64,000 bases of DNA from Natrinema salifodinae (lineage in GTDB: Archaea; Halobacteriota; Halobacteria; Halobacteriales; Natrialbaceae). Every line of letters begins with the position of its first letter. Positions within the stretch are counted from its first letter, which is position 1. The notes beneath the pieces are model-generated. The model was not told the origin of the DNA and did no database searches. It saw nothing but the letters and a program-made list of their open reading frames with translations. This document shows positions 1-9,498 of this stretch, piece by piece. The translations under genes and the position numbers were made by a program. The DNA is taken from assembly GCF_900110455.1 (NCBI RefSeq), contig NZ_FOIS01000002.1, positions 124,001 through 188,000 of the forward strand, read 5' to 3'.

Positions 1-596
1 GTCTCGATCCAGAGTTCGGGCTCGAGACCGAGGTACATCTCGAACAGGCCGGCGGCCTGCTGCTCGCGGTCGTCGACTTCCTCGACAACCTCGTACTCGT
101 ACTCGACGTCCTCGCCGGCCAGCGGGTGGTTGAAGTCGACGCGGGCGCGGCCGCCGATGATCGTGCTGATGTAGCCCTGCTGGCCCTCGATCTGGACGTT
201 CGCGCCGGGATACCGGTCATCCTCGTCGATCTTCTCGGCGCTGACGGTCTGGACGTCGTCGGGGTCGTACTCGCCGAAAGCGTCCTCGGCGGAGACCGTC
301 ACGGTGCCTTCGTCGCCGGGTTCGGAGCCGATGATCGCCTCTTCGACGGCCTCGAAGATGTGGCCCTCGCCGAGGACGATCGTCCGCGGCTTGAACTCCT
401 GACCCTGGTCGTCGACGCCCTCTTCCTCGGCGACTTCGGGGTCGGTCGTGTCGACCAACTGGTCGCCGTCGGCGGTGTAGGCGGTGTATTCGATTTCGAC
501 GAAATCGCCTTCCTGAAGTCCCTCTGCTTCGTCTTCAACCTCCTCTTCGACGTCATCGGCCTGCTCGTCGAGCTCGGCCTCTTGTTCCTCGGTCAT
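1..596 (-). CDS. FKBP-type peptidyl-prolyl cis-trans isomerase, SlyD-like (3' end outside window)
   Basis: Catalyses cis-trans isomerisation of prolyl bonds and acts as a folding chaperone in the cytoplasm. The first 198 residues are visible and the frame is still open at base 1. After an acidic N-terminal tail (about 25 residues) comes the FKBP core beginning at GDFVEIEYTAY. An insert-in-flap region follows, with the SlyD-type signature VDFNHPLAG near residue 160. Archaeal long FKBPs add a C-terminal domain, which would lie outside the window. The ATG at 596 sits about 28 bases after a TATA-like tttaaa at 621-626, which fits a leaderless transcript. The gene is divergent from the CYTH gene. 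Confidence 0.9.
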   Translation of the reverse strand, partial: MTEEQEAELDEQADDVEEEVEDEAEGLQEGDFVEIEYTAYTADGDQLVDTTDPEVAEEEGVDDQGQEFKPRTIVLGEGHIFEAVEEAIIGSEPGDEGTVTVSAEDAFGEYDPDDVQTVSAEKIDEDDRYPGANVQIEGQQGYISTIIGGRARVDFNHPLAGEDVEYEYEVVEEVDDREQQAAGLFEMYLGLEPELWIE

Positions 597-752
597 ACGT
601 GGTACGTCCGCCCGTCCACATTTAAACTAATCGCTAGCAGAATGGCTGCGGCCGTCCTTCTTGTGAACAAACCGCACGATATTCGCCTTCGAGCGACGGT
701 TTTCGCGACGTGAAACGACCGATACTTACGACCGCCCCTCGTGCTCTCGGCC

Positions 753-1295
753 ATGTACGAGGTCGAAGTGAAGGTCCCGGCCGACCTCGAAACCGTCCGA
801 GAGCGGCTCGCGGACCTCGACGCGGCGTCGCGAGGCGGTGTGGTGCAGGTCGACACCTACTACGACGCGCCCCACCGCGAGTTCGCCGAAACCGACGAGG
901 CGCTGCGGATCCGCGAGGAGCGGCCCGCTGACGGGCCCGACGAGACCCGCGTCACCTACAAGGGTCCGCTCGTCGACGACGAGTCAAAGACCCGCAAGGA
1001 GGTCGAAACCGCCGTCGTGAATGGCGAGAAATTCGACGCCGTGCTGACGAACCTCGGCTTCGAGGCCGCCGCCACGGTTCGCAAGGACCGCGAGCGGTTC
1101 GAACTCGACGGCTATACGATCACCCTCGACGCGGTCGACGACGTCGGCGAGTACGTCGAAGTCGAGACCGAGGTCGAGGCCGAATCCGACCTCGAACCGG
1201 CCCGCGAGGGCGCCTACGACGTCCTCGAACGCCTGGGACTCGATCCCGACGATCAGATTCGAACCTCCTATCTCGGCCTGCTGCTCGCGCCCTGA
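753..1295 (+). CDS. CYTH domain protein (class IV adenylate cyclase / triphosphatase type)
   Basis: 180 residues. CYTH tunnel enzymes act on triphosphate substrates, making cAMP from ATP or hydrolysing inorganic or thiamine triphosphate. The N-terminal ExExK metal and triphosphate motif is seen as EVEVK at residues 3-7. Later strands carry the charged residues typical of the barrel (LRIREE, RVTYKGP, RKEVE, YVEVETEVE). The ATG at 753 is chosen over a GTG at 741 because the conserved MYEVEVK start follows it; a TATA-like atacttacg lies about 28 bases upstream. The substrate cannot be told from sequence: haloarchaeal members are often annotated CyaB, but triphosphatase activity is equally possible. 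Confidence 0.85.
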   Translation: MYEVEVKVPADLETVRERLADLDAASRGGVVQVDTYYDAPHREFAETDEALRIREERPADGPDETRVTYKGPLVDDESKTRKEVETAVVNGEKFDAVLTNLGFEAAATVRKDRERFELDGYTITLDAVDDVGEYVEVETEVEAESDLEPAREGAYDVLERLGLDPDDQIRTSYLGLLLAP

Positions 1296-1379
1296 GGATG
1301 CGACCCATTACCAGTAAACATTTTCTGGGCCGTATCTGTTTCCGCAAGTTATAGAACCTCGCTCGCTCAAGTGCCGGCA

Positions 1380-2585
1380 ATGAGCGACCGGAACATCCGG
1401 ATCGAATCCATCGACCGCCAGGCGGTCGAGGATCAGGAAGTCGAGATCGTCGAACGAAAGGGCATCGGCCACCCGGACTCCATCTGCGACGGCGTCGCCG
1501 AGAGCGTTGCCGGGGCTCTGGCTCGCGAGTATATCGACCGCGTCGGCGAGGTGCTGCACTTCAACACCGACGAGACACAACTCGTCGCGGGCGAGGCGGC
1601 GCCGGCCTTCGGCGGCGGCGAGGTCGTCGATCCCATCTATCTACTGATCGTCGGCCGCGCGACCAAACACTACGAGGGCCAGACCATTCCCGCCGAGACC
1701 ATCGCGCTGCGGGCCGCCCGCGAGTACCTCGAGTCGGAGATCCCCCAGCTGACCGTCGGCGAGGACGTCGTCGTCGACGTCAAACTCGGCGAGGGCAGCG
1801 GGGACCTCCAGGAGGTCTTCGGGGAGGACGAGGTCAGCGTGCCGATGGCCAACGACACGAGCTACGGCGTCGGCCACGCGCCGCTGACCGAGACCGAGCG
1901 GATCGTCCGCGAGGCCGAGCACCGGCTGAACGGCGAGTACGCCGACGAGAACCCCGAACTCGGTCCGGACGTGAAGATCATGGGAAAGCGCGAAGGCGAC
2001 CGGATCGACGTTACCGTCGCGGCGGCGATGGTCGACGAGTACGTCGCTGACTTAGACGAATACATCGACGCCGTCGAGTCCGTCCGGGAATTCGTCGATG
2101 GCGTCGCGCGCGACCACACCGACCGCGAGGTCGACGTCCACGTCAACACGGCCGACGACTACGAGGAGGGATCGATCTACCTGACCGTCACCGGCACCTC
2201 CGCCGAGCAGGGCGACGACGGCTCCGTCGGCCGCGGCAACCGCGCCAACGGACTCATCACGCCCAACCGCTCGATGTCGATGGAGGCCACCAGCGGCAAG
2301 AACCCGGTCAACCACATCGGGAAGATCTACAACCTGCTCTCGACCGAGATCGCCGAGGAGGTCGTCAGCGAGGTCGACGGCATCCGCGACCTGCGCGTGC
2401 GCCTGCTCTCCCAGATCGGCCGGCCGATCGACCGGCCCCACGTCGCTGACGTGCAACTTGTCACCGCCGAGGGCGTCGCCCTCGCGGACGTCGAGGACGA
2501 CGTCGAAGCGATCGTCGACCGAGAACTCGCCGACGTCACCGAACTCACGCGCAGCGTGATCGAGGGCGAACTCTCGACGTTCTAA
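1380..2585 (+). CDS. mat: S-adenosylmethionine synthetase, archaeal type
   Basis: 401 residues. Makes S-adenosylmethionine from ATP and methionine, feeding methylation and polyamine pathways. It is the archaeal form of the enzyme, very different from bacterial MetK. Recognisable blocks are [14 protein letters not shown] near residue 24, the glycine-rich [16 protein letters not shown], and [17 protein letters not shown]. Full length for the family. ATG at 1380 is preferred to the in-frame GTG at 1371. A TATA-like gttatagaa at about 1348-1356 is about 28 bases upstream, so the transcript is probably leaderless. Other one-carbon genes (folA-thyA, folD, glyA, purD) occur later in the window but not in one operon. 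Confidence 0.97.
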   Translation: MSDRNIRIESIDRQAVEDQEVEIVERKGIGHPDSICDGVAESVAGALAREYIDRVGEVLHFNTDETQLVAGEAAPAFGGGEVVDPIYLLIVGRATKHYEGQTIPAETIALRAAREYLESEIPQLTVGEDVVVDVKLGEGSGDLQEVFGEDEVSVPMANDTSYGVGHAPLTETERIVREAEHRLNGEYADENPELGPDVKIMGKREGDRIDVTVAAAMVDEYVADLDEYIDAVESVREFVDGVARDHTDREVDVHVNTADDYEEGSIYLTVTGTSAEQGDDGSVGRGNRANGLITPNRSMSMEATSGKNPVNHIGKIYNLLSTEIAEEVVSEVDGIRDLRVRLLSQIGRPIDRPHVADVQLVTAEGVALADVEDDVEAIVDRELADVTELTRSVIEGELSTF

Positions 2586-2706
2586 GCCTGGTTCTTCCGA
2601 GCATCCCTTCGGAACCGGCACGATGCGTGTGCCGCCGGAATACTCAAGAGCCGATCCAGTGTATCCCGTTCCGAATCGAAACTCCTTCGCTCCCGTGTCC
2701 GACGCT

Positions 2707-3960
2707 ATGTCCTCCACCGAATCGGGCTCTCGGCCCGTCGTCTACGCCGTCGTCGCGAGTACCTTCTTCGTCGGCTTCGGCGGCGGGGTCGTCTTTCCCA
2801 TCCTGCCGAACCTCGGCGAAGTGCTCGGCATCTCGGCGTTTCTGGTCGGCGTCATCCTCTCGGCCAATCGCTGGACGCGCCTGGTCGCGAACGCGCCGGC
2901 GGGGGTGCTCGTCGACCGGATCGGGACCCGGAAGCCGTTCGTCGCCGGCCTGGCGATCGAGGGAGCCGCGACCGCCGGCTACGTGGTCGCGATCACGTCC
3001 TCGGTCCCCGAACTCTGGTTCATCGTCGCGCGGATCATGTGGGGCGTCGGCAGCGCGCTCGTGTTCGCGACGGCCTACACCATCACGGCGGACGTCAGCG
3101 AGGCCGGCACGCGGGGGACGAGCATGGGGATCGTCCGGGCCGGGATCACGTTCGGGTTCCCCGCCGGCATGGTGTTAGGCGGGATCGTCAGCGAGGCCTA
3201 CAGCAACGTCACGGCGTTCGTCCTCGCGGCTGCCTTCGCCGCGCTCGCGAGCGTCATCGCGTACTTCATCGTCCCCGAGACCCACGTCGACACCCCCGAT
3301 TCGTCGGTCAAGCCCTGGGACGTCGAGACGACGCTGCCGGCGCTGACGGTCGGCCTGGTCAACTTCGGGCTCTACTTCGCGTACATCGGCGTCCTCTTCT
3401 CGACGCTGGTACTCTACCTCGACGTCGAGGCGGTGACGCTGACGGTCTCGGTCGCGGGCCACGAACTCGACTACGGAGCGCAGGGCACGTCGGGGCTGTT
3501 GATGGCGATCTCGACGCTCTCGGGCGCCGTCTTCACCATCTTCGGCGGGAAGATCAGCGACGCCGTCGGCGCTCGCATGCCCGTGCTCGTTGCGTTCCTG
3601 ATGACCTCCTGTGCCGGGTTCGTGGTGCTGACGCTCGCGCCGTCGTTTCATGCCGTGGTGCTGGCCTGCGCGCTGATCGGGGCCGGCCAGGGCGGCGTCG
3701 GCGGCCCGCTGACGGCCCTGCTCGCGGATCTCACGCCCGAGGACCGGATGGGCCGGGCGATGGGAACCAACAACGTCTTCGGCGACGTCGGCGGCGGGGT
3801 CGGGCCGCTGGTCTCGTTGCCGTTCGTCGAGATCGTCGGTTTCGACGCGATGTACGCGCTCAGCGCGATCGTTCCGCTGCTGGCCGGCGTCGTGCTCGTC
3901 GCCGGAATCTACACCTACACCGGGAGCCTGAGCCCGACCGTCGAGGAATCGATCGTCTGA
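2707..3960 (+). CDS. MFS transporter
   Basis: 417 residues, a multi-pass membrane protein with about 12 predicted hydrophobic segments. The first begins at VVYAVVASTFFVGFGGGV. Between segments 2 and 3 lies the MFS motif A (APAGVLVDRIGTRKP). A second-half equivalent, IFGGKISDAVGARMP, marks the usual two-fold repeat. Substrate unknown; the family includes drug and metabolite exporters. The ATG at 2707 gives the conserved short N-terminus before the first segment; an upstream ATG at 2623 would add 28 residues with no membrane character. It follows the SAM synthetase on the same strand by about 120 bases. Confidence 0.9.
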   Translation: MSSTESGSRPVVYAVVASTFFVGFGGGVVFPILPNLGEVLGISAFLVGVILSANRWTRLVANAPAGVLVDRIGTRKPFVAGLAIEGAATAGYVVAITSSVPELWFIVARIMWGVGSALVFATAYTITADVSEAGTRGTSMGIVRAGITFGFPAGMVLGGIVSEAYSNVTAFVLAAAFAALASVIAYFIVPETHVDTPDSSVKPWDVETTLPALTVGLVNFGLYFAYIGVLFSTLVLYLDVEAVTLTVSVAGHELDYGAQGTSGLLMAISTLSGAVFTIFGGKISDAVGARMPVLVAFLMTSCAGFVVLTLAPSFHAVVLACALIGAGQGGVGGPLTALLADLTPEDRMGRAMGTNNVFGDVGGGVGPLVSLPFVEIVGFDAMYALSAIVPLLAGVVLVAGIYTYTGSLSPTVEESIV

Positions 3961-4041
3961 GCGGCGGGCCGGCCCGCGCTTCCGAGCGCCGCGCTCGCTC
4001 CCTCGTAACCCCCTTATAGCCGCGAGTGGCTATGCTGGGGC

Positions 4042-5220
4042 ATGCATCCTCCGGGAGCCGATACCGTCCTCGTCCGACACGGGGACCTCAATACCAAGAG
4101 CAACACCGTCAAGCGGTACATGGTGGGGCTCCTCGTCGAGAACCTCGAAGCGATCCTCGCGGATCGGTCGATCCCCGGCGAGGTCGAGCACCGATGGAAC
4201 CGACCACTGATCCACGCGAGCGAAGACGCCGTTGAGGCCGCCACCGACGCCGCAACGGACACCTTCGGCGTCGTCTCCGCCAGCCCCGCCCTGACCGTCG
4301 GTACCGAGAAAGAGGCGATTCTCGACGCCCTGGCCGAGACCGCCCGCGCGTGCTACGACGGCGGGACGTTCGCGGTCGACGCGCGCCGAGCCAATAAGGA
4401 ACTCCCCTACGAGAGCGAGGAACTCGCCCGCGACGGCGGCGACGTCATCTGGGAGACCGTCGCGGATGAGTTCGACCCCGAAGTCGACCTCGACGATCCC
4501 GACCTCACCTTTGGCGTCGAGGTCCGCGACGAGGTGGCGTTCATCTATCTCGAGAAACGCGATGGACCAGGCGGGCTGCCCCTCGGCTCCCAGGAGCCCG
4601 TGATCGCGCTGGTCAGCGGCGGGATCGACTCGCCGGTCGCGGCCTACGAGATGATGAAACGCGGGAGTCCGATCGTCCCGGCCTACGTCGATCTCGGCGC
4701 CTACGGCGGGATCGACCACGAGGCGCGCGCGATGGAGACCGTCCGGATCCTCGGCGAGTACGCGCCGAATTTCGACATGCGAGTGTACGAGATTCCCGGC
4801 GGCGAGACCGTCGACCACCTCGTCCAGGAGATGGAGAAGGGCCGGATGCTCTCGCTGCGTCGCTTCTTCTACCGCGCGGCCGAGACGCTGGCCGAGCACG
4901 TCGACGCCAACGGCATCGTCACGGGCGAGGCGATGGGCCAGAAGTCCAGCCAGACCGTCCAGAACCTCGGGGTCACCAGTCGCGCCGCCGCGCTCCCGAT
5001 CCACCGGCCGCTGCTCACCCGGGACAAGCAGGAGATCGTCGCGCAGGCCCGCGAGATCGGCACCTACACCGACTCGACGATCGACGCCGGCTGCAACCGC
5101 GTCACCCCCGACCGCGTCGAGACCAACGCCCGCCTGGAACCGCTGCTCGCGGCCGAACCGGACGACCTGCTCGAACGGGCCGAGGAGGTGGCGAAGAACG
5201 CGGCACTCGTCGAACCCTGA
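4042..5220 (+). CDS. thiI: tRNA sulfurtransferase ThiI
   Basis: 392 residues. Adenylates tRNA uridine 8 and transfers sulfur to form 4-thiouridine; archaeal versions may also serve thiamine synthesis. Domain order is a ferredoxin-like N-terminus, a THUMP domain (about residues 60-172) and a PP-loop ATPase domain with SGGIDSPVA at 192-200. A second conserved patch is EAMGQKSSQT. There is no C-terminal rhodanese domain, as is usual in archaea; the candidate catalytic Cys is in the DAGCNRVTP patch. A TATA-like cttatag at about 4013 lies roughly 27 bases before the ATG. Confidence 0.95.
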   Translation: MHPPGADTVLVRHGDLNTKSNTVKRYMVGLLVENLEAILADRSIPGEVEHRWNRPLIHASEDAVEAATDAATDTFGVVSASPALTVGTEKEAILDALAETARACYDGGTFAVDARRANKELPYESEELARDGGDVIWETVADEFDPEVDLDDPDLTFGVEVRDEVAFIYLEKRDGPGGLPLGSQEPVIALVSGGIDSPVAAYEMMKRGSPIVPAYVDLGAYGGIDHEARAMETVRILGEYAPNFDMRVYEIPGGETVDHLVQEMEKGRMLSLRRFFYRAAETLAEHVDANGIVTGEAMGQKSSQTVQNLGVTSRAAALPIHRPLLTRDKQEIVAQAREIGTYTDSTIDAGCNRVTPDRVETNARLEPLLAAEPDDLLERAEEVAKNAALVEP

Positions 5221-5420
5221 GTCCCACGTCCCGATCGGTCCCTGCCCCGTCCTCGCGGCTCCGTTCCGGCTGAGACGGTCGTTACATCGGTCTCCGTTCC
5301 GGGCTCAGTTCGAACCGGTTTCCATCGCAAGCGAGACCCCTATCCACCGGCGGGCCCGAATGCGTTCGCATCGTCGAAAAGCCGAAACCGACATTACAGC
5401 GTCGTCCCCACCTCAGTGTA

Positions 5421-6065
5421 GTGACCCGCGTCTGTCTCATCGGCGAGGACGAGACCACTCTCCAGTACGAACTGCTCTCCCGGGAGACGGCTCGCGAGGC
5501 CCTGGCGACCTACGATCTGGAGCGGCCGTTCGAGAACTCGCTTTCCCTCCGGACCGTCAGCGTGGGCGCCGCCGTCTCGCTGCTGAACGACCTGAACTGG
5601 TATCTCACGCGGTTCGTCGACGAGGCGCTCGTTCAGGAACCGAGCGTCAGCGACGAGGAGTGGCTCTCGCGGCCGCTCGCGCGCCAGCTCCGCAACGGCG
5701 ACGTCGAGCCCGAGGAGACGGCCCAGTTCTGCAAGATCTACGGTCTCGAGCGGATCGGCGCGGCACCGCAGTCGCCCGACGATTCGGACGCAGGTGCCGC
5801 GTCTGGCGGGGGCGGGAGTTCGGATCCGGACGCGAGCCCGAAGGCCCATAACGACCGAGCCCCTGAAAACGGTGGACCGTCCTCCCCTCCCGCGGACGAT
5901 GCGGGCGAGGACGACGCCGATCGATCCGGCGCCGCCGGGCCGACCTACCGGCTCGTCGAACCGCTGTACGTCCGCCGGACCGACGGCGACCTACCCGACT
6001 ACGACCTCCGGGACGTCGAGGACACCCTCGTCGTCCGACTGACCGAAGCCGAATACTCTCCATGA
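5421..6065 (+). CDS. Haloarchaeal conserved protein (DUF5804-like) with a disordered insert
   Basis: 214 residues, function unknown. The first 110 residues (CLIGEDETTLQYELLSRETA onward) and the last 35 (TYRLVEPLYVRRTDGDLPDY onward) look like a conserved haloarchaeal family, which I recall as DUF5804. Between them, residues about 115-175 are a Gly/Ser/Asp/Pro-rich low-complexity stretch that is probably an unstructured insertion. The start is a GTG at 5421. The stop overlaps the start of the next gene (ATGA type), so the hydrolase is probably co-transcribed. No catalytic motif is seen. Confidence 0.7.
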   Translation: MTRVCLIGEDETTLQYELLSRETAREALATYDLERPFENSLSLRTVSVGAAVSLLNDLNWYLTRFVDEALVQEPSVSDEEWLSRPLARQLRNGDVEPEETAQFCKIYGLERIGAAPQSPDDSDAGAASGGGGSSDPDASPKAHNDRAPENGGPSSPPADDAGEDDADRSGAAGPTYRLVEPLYVRRTDGDLPDYDLRDVEDTLVVRLTEAEYSP

Positions 6066-6988
6066 CTCGCCTCTCGACTTCGACCGCGACGGTTGCACCG
6101 ACGGCCGACGTCGGCGGTACCGGCATCACAACCATCGACGGCTGCCGCCTGGCCTACCGGCGCGCCGGCACCGAGGGCTCGCCGGTCGTCCTCCTCCACG
6201 GCGGCGGCGTCGACGATTCGACGCTCTCCTGGCGCCACGCGATCGACACGCTAGCCGAGGACCACCGCGTGTACGCGCCCGACTGGCCGGGCTACGGCGA
6301 CAGCGAGGCCGGCCCCGACTTCGAGCACTCGATCGAGAGTTACGTCGATCTGCTCGTCTCGTTTCTCGACGACATGGGCCTCGAATCCGCGACGCTCGTC
6401 GGCATCTCCATGGGCGGCGGCGTCGCGCTCGGGACCGCACTCGACCACGCCGATCGGATCGACCGCCTGGCCCTCGTCGACAGCTACGGGCTCGGCCCGC
6501 GGATCCCGGCCGGCGCGCTCTGGAAGACGATGGCCCACGTCCCCGGCGCGAACGCCCTGGGCTGGGCCGCGGTCGGCCTCTCGAACGAGATGGCCCGGCT
6601 CAGTCTCAGTCGCCTGGTCGCGGACGGCGCGGCGCTCGACCCCGAATTCGTCGAGGACTTCCGGACCCGCGCCGGCCGGCGAAGCGCCGGCGAGGCCTTC
6701 GAGGCGTTCCAGCGCAACGAACTCCTCGCGAGCGGCACCGTCCGGACGGACTTCACCGACGACCTCGGTTCCCTGTCGGTCCCGACGCTGCTCGTCCATG
6801 GCGCCGACGACCCGCTCATCCCGGCGGCCTGGTCCGAGCGCGCGGCCGCCCGGATCCCCGACGCCGAACTGACGGTTCTCGAAAATTGCGGTCACTGGAC
6901 GCCGCGAGAGCGGCCGGACGCGTTCAACGAGGTGCTGACGTCGTTCTGTGCCGACGATGCGGGCGATATCGACGGCGACGGCGTATAG
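6062..6988 (+). CDS. Alpha/beta hydrolase
   Basis: 308 residues. An alpha/beta-hydrolase-fold enzyme with the full triad in place: nucleophile Ser in GISMGGG (about residue 119), acid Asp in GADDPLIP, and His in NCGHWTPRERP. The oxyanion-hole motif is LLHGGGVDD. Such enzymes cleave esters, C-C bonds or haloalkanes; the substrate cannot be told. The ATG overlaps the stop of the DUF5804-like gene by four bases, so translation is likely coupled. It is paralogous in type, not closely in sequence, to the hydrolase at 26439-27251. Confidence 0.9.
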   Translation: MTRLSTSTATVAPTADVGGTGITTIDGCRLAYRRAGTEGSPVVLLHGGGVDDSTLSWRHAIDTLAEDHRVYAPDWPGYGDSEAGPDFEHSIESYVDLLVSFLDDMGLESATLVGISMGGGVALGTALDHADRIDRLALVDSYGLGPRIPAGALWKTMAHVPGANALGWAAVGLSNEMARLSLSRLVADGAALDPEFVEDFRTRAGRRSAGEAFEAFQRNELLASGTVRTDFTDDLGSLSVPTLLVHGADDPLIPAAWSERAAARIPDAELTVLENCGHWTPRERPDAFNEVLTSFCADDAGDIDGDGV

Positions 6989-7066
6989 GCTCGTCGCCGG
7001 GCGTCCCCGTCCCGTCGCTGCTTCGCGGACTAGCTAGCTGGTACCGTTTTCGCGCCGAGACGCTGT

Positions 7067-7762
7067 CTACGAGCCGCCGCTTTCGGACCCGGCGTCGCTT
7101 TCGCTCGCGCTCTCGGACGCGCTCTCGCTTGCGACGCTGAACTCGGACGTTTGGCCGTTCCGATCGGTGATGCTCGCCGAGACGTCCGTCAGCGGCGCCG
7201 ACTCGAACGTCGCGCGGACGAGCCGACCGACGGTCGTCTCTTGTGCGATACAGGCCTGGGTCTCCGTTTCGCCGCCATCTCCGTCATCCTCGTCGGCCTC
7301 GCCCACCGCCGCCTCGAGGACGAGCGCGTCGTCCTCGATATCGATCGCTTCGAGCGCCAACTCGTGGCAAGGATTCGGCGCGCCGGCCTCGAGCGACACC
7401 AGTATCGACGTCTCGAAGTCGGTCTCGTCGACGAAGTCGGCGAGGGAATCGGCCTGGTCCGTCCGCTCGTCGAGCCAGCGGTCGGTGCCGTCGCTATCCG
7501 TGAGCAGCTCGACGTCGGGGGCGGTCGAGCGCTCCGGTTCCTGATAGGCGCGAGTCTCGTAGTCGGCCAGGCCGTCGGGGAGGTCCGCCTCCGGGTCCGA
7601 GTCCGACCCGGGATCGGTCTCGTCGCCGTCGGTCTCGTTCCCGTTCGAACCGGTGCCGTCGTCGGTCTCGCCATCCGATTCCGAGCCGAGTTCGTCCGCG
7701 AGACAGCCTGCGGAGAGGGCGAGCAGAGATGCAGTTCCGAAGACCAGCGTCCGTCGCCGCAT
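7067..7762 (-). CDS. Secreted lipoprotein, haloarchaeal, unknown function
   Basis: About 231 residues. The N-terminus MRRRTLVFGTASLLALSAGC is a Tat-like signal ending in a lipobox (LSAGC), so the mature protein is probably lipid-anchored outside the cell. An Asp/Glu/Gly/Asn-rich linker (residues about 25-65) leads to a folded domain with two Cys (NPCHE and QACIAQE). It ends in a Ser/Glu repeat tail. An in-frame ATG at 7783 would add seven residues; I prefer 7762 because it gives the compact signal. No enzymatic motif recognised. Confidence 0.75.
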   Translation of the reverse strand: MRRRTLVFGTASLLALSAGCLADELGSESDGETDDGTGSNGNETDGDETDPGSDSDPEADLPDGLADYETRAYQEPERSTAPDVELLTDSDGTDRWLDERTDQADSLADFVDETDFETSILVSLEAGAPNPCHELALEAIDIEDDALVLEAAVGEADEDDGDGGETETQACIAQETTVGRLVRATFESAPLTDVSASITDRNGQTSEFSVASESASESASESDAGSESGGS

Positions 7763-7913
7763 GGAGGGTCGTGAGCGTGTCATCGTACCCGACCGTACGC
7801 AAGAACGACTAAAGGAGGTTCGGCTAGGTGAAAGAGTTCTTTTCGTGCCCCGTCGCTCGACGACGGACGACACTCGATTCGCGCGGAAAATCGCGGCCGC
7901 GGCGGGAAATCGA

Positions 7914-8909
7914 TCAGTCGAAGAGTCCGGTCGAGAGGTACCGCTCGCCGCTATCCCAGAAGACGGTGACGACCAGCGGGCAGTCCTCCCCGTCGACCGC
8001 CTGGCCGCCGTCGGTCTCGGGCGAGGCCGGTTGCGTCCCGTCGGCCTCGTCGAAGGCGGTCGGGACCTCCGGACACTCGACGGCGGGGTCGGCGATCTCG
8101 CTGGCGATGCGCTGGGAGACGAGACTCGTCGCGCCGCTGGACTGGCCGACGAGGATGCCTTCGTCGCGGGCGAGACGGCGGCACTCCTCTTCGGCGTTCT
8201 CGATTGTCACCGTCTCGACGCGATCGATCAGGTCGCGATCGAGGTTCTCGCTGACGAAGCCCGGCCCCATGCCCTGGAAGTCGTCGTCGCCGGACTCGCC
8301 GGTCGAGAGGACGGCGTTGCGCTCGGGTTCGACGGCGATGATGTCCATGTCGGGAAATGCCTCGCGGAGGCGGCGGCCGGTACCCGAGATGGTGCCGCCG
8401 GTGCCGACGCCGGCCACGAAGGCGTCGATCTCGCGGTCGCCGACCTGCTCGAGGATTTCCTCGCCGGTCGTCTGATAGTGGGCCTTCGGGTTCGCAGGGT
8501 TCTCGAACTGACCCAGCTGGATCGCGCCTTTGGCTTCGAGTTCCTCGGCGCGGGCGCGGGCGTCTTCCATGTCGCCCTCGACCAGTTCGAGGTCGGCCCC
8601 GTAGGCGGCCATGACCTGCTGGCGTTCCTTGGACTTGTCCGCCGGCATGACGATCGTCAGGTCGTAGTCCCGCGCGGCAGCGACGAGCGCGAGTCCGATC
8701 CCGGTGTTCCCGCTCGTCGGTTCGACGAGCCAGTCGCCCGGTTCGATTGCGCCCTCGCGTTCGGCGGCCCGGATCATCTCGCGAGCCGGCCGATCCTTGG
8801 CCGATCCGCCGGGGTTGAACGATTCGACCTTCGCGGCGACCGTCGCCCCGTCCGGCGAGTCGACCTGGACGAGCGGCGACCCGATGGTGTCCAGGATACT
8901 CCCTTTCAT
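7914..8909 (-). CDS. cysK: Cysteine synthase (PLP-dependent O-acetylserine sulfhydrylase family)
   Basis: 331 residues. Forms cysteine from O-acetylserine (or phosphoserine) and sulfide. The PLP lysine is in NPGGSAKDR (Lys38), the substrate loop is PTSGNTGIG, and the phosphate-binding loop is GVGTGGTISG. SGATS near the C-terminal third also fits the fold. An extra stretch rich in Asp, Gly and Pro (about residues 278-305) separates the last two helices and looks like a haloarchaeal insertion. ATG at 8909 is preferred to a TTG two codons upstream. Confidence 0.93.
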   Translation of the reverse strand: MKGSILDTIGSPLVQVDSPDGATVAAKVESFNPGGSAKDRPAREMIRAAEREGAIEPGDWLVEPTSGNTGIGLALVAAARDYDLTIVMPADKSKERQQVMAAYGADLELVEGDMEDARARAEELEAKGAIQLGQFENPANPKAHYQTTGEEILEQVGDREIDAFVAGVGTGGTISGTGRRLREAFPDMDIIAVEPERNAVLSTGESGDDDFQGMGPGFVSENLDRDLIDRVETVTIENAEEECRRLARDEGILVGQSSGATSLVSQRIASEIADPAVECPEVPTAFDEADGTQPASPETDGGQAVDGEDCPLVVTVFWDSGERYLSTGLFD

Positions 8910-9051
8910 TGGCAACCCGTAGGTATTCGAGACGTAAACCGGTGCTGGACACAGGCAGGACGTGCCGGTGTCTCAGATAGCGGTGCCGCGATGCGGTGAC
9001 GATTCTGCCAGAAACACCGGGGTTAAGCCCGCCGGGGCGCAAGTCGTCCGT

Positions 9052-9438
9052 ATGAGTCTCGAGACCATGCGGCCGAACCCCACGTGGGACGCGGCGTCCT
9101 ACGAGGCGGCCGTCGACACGCTCGCAGCGCACAACGACGAACTGGTGTACAAAGTCTGGGGCGGCGACTGGTGCAAGGACTGTCGCGCCCTGTTGCCCGA
9201 CTTCGGCGCCGCGCTCGAAGCCGCCGAGGTCCCCGAGGACCGCATCGAGGAGGTCGGCGTCGACAAGGACAAGGAGGGACCGGGCGTCGAGGAGTACGGC
9301 GTCGAGTACATCCCGACGATCGTCGTGGAGACCGACGACGGCGAGGAGATCACCCGCTTCGTCGAGGAAGAGGATGTCCCGCCGGCGGTCTGGCTCGCCG
9401 AGGAGATCGAAGCCGCGCTCGAAGCCGACGCGGCCTGA
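9052..9438 (+). CDS. Thioredoxin-like protein
   Basis: 128 residues, thioredoxin fold. The redox-active pair is WCKDC (Cys41, Cys44), followed by the usual cis-Pro segment YIPTIVVE. It may reduce disulfides or act in oxidative-stress defence. The ATG at 9052 was chosen because a GTG 90 bases upstream adds a tail with no thioredoxin similarity. It is convergent with the DUF255 gene, itself a thioredoxin-domain protein, about 60 bases away. Confidence 0.88.
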   Translation: MSLETMRPNPTWDAASYEAAVDTLAAHNDELVYKVWGGDWCKDCRALLPDFGAALEAAEVPEDRIEEVGVDKDKEGPGVEEYGVEYIPTIVVETDDGEEITRFVEEEDVPPAVWLAEEIEAALEADAA

Positions 9439-9498
9439 AAGCCGAGTCGAGGTCGACGCCGCGTTCGCGGACCCGCTTTTCTCGCCGTTCGACGCCCG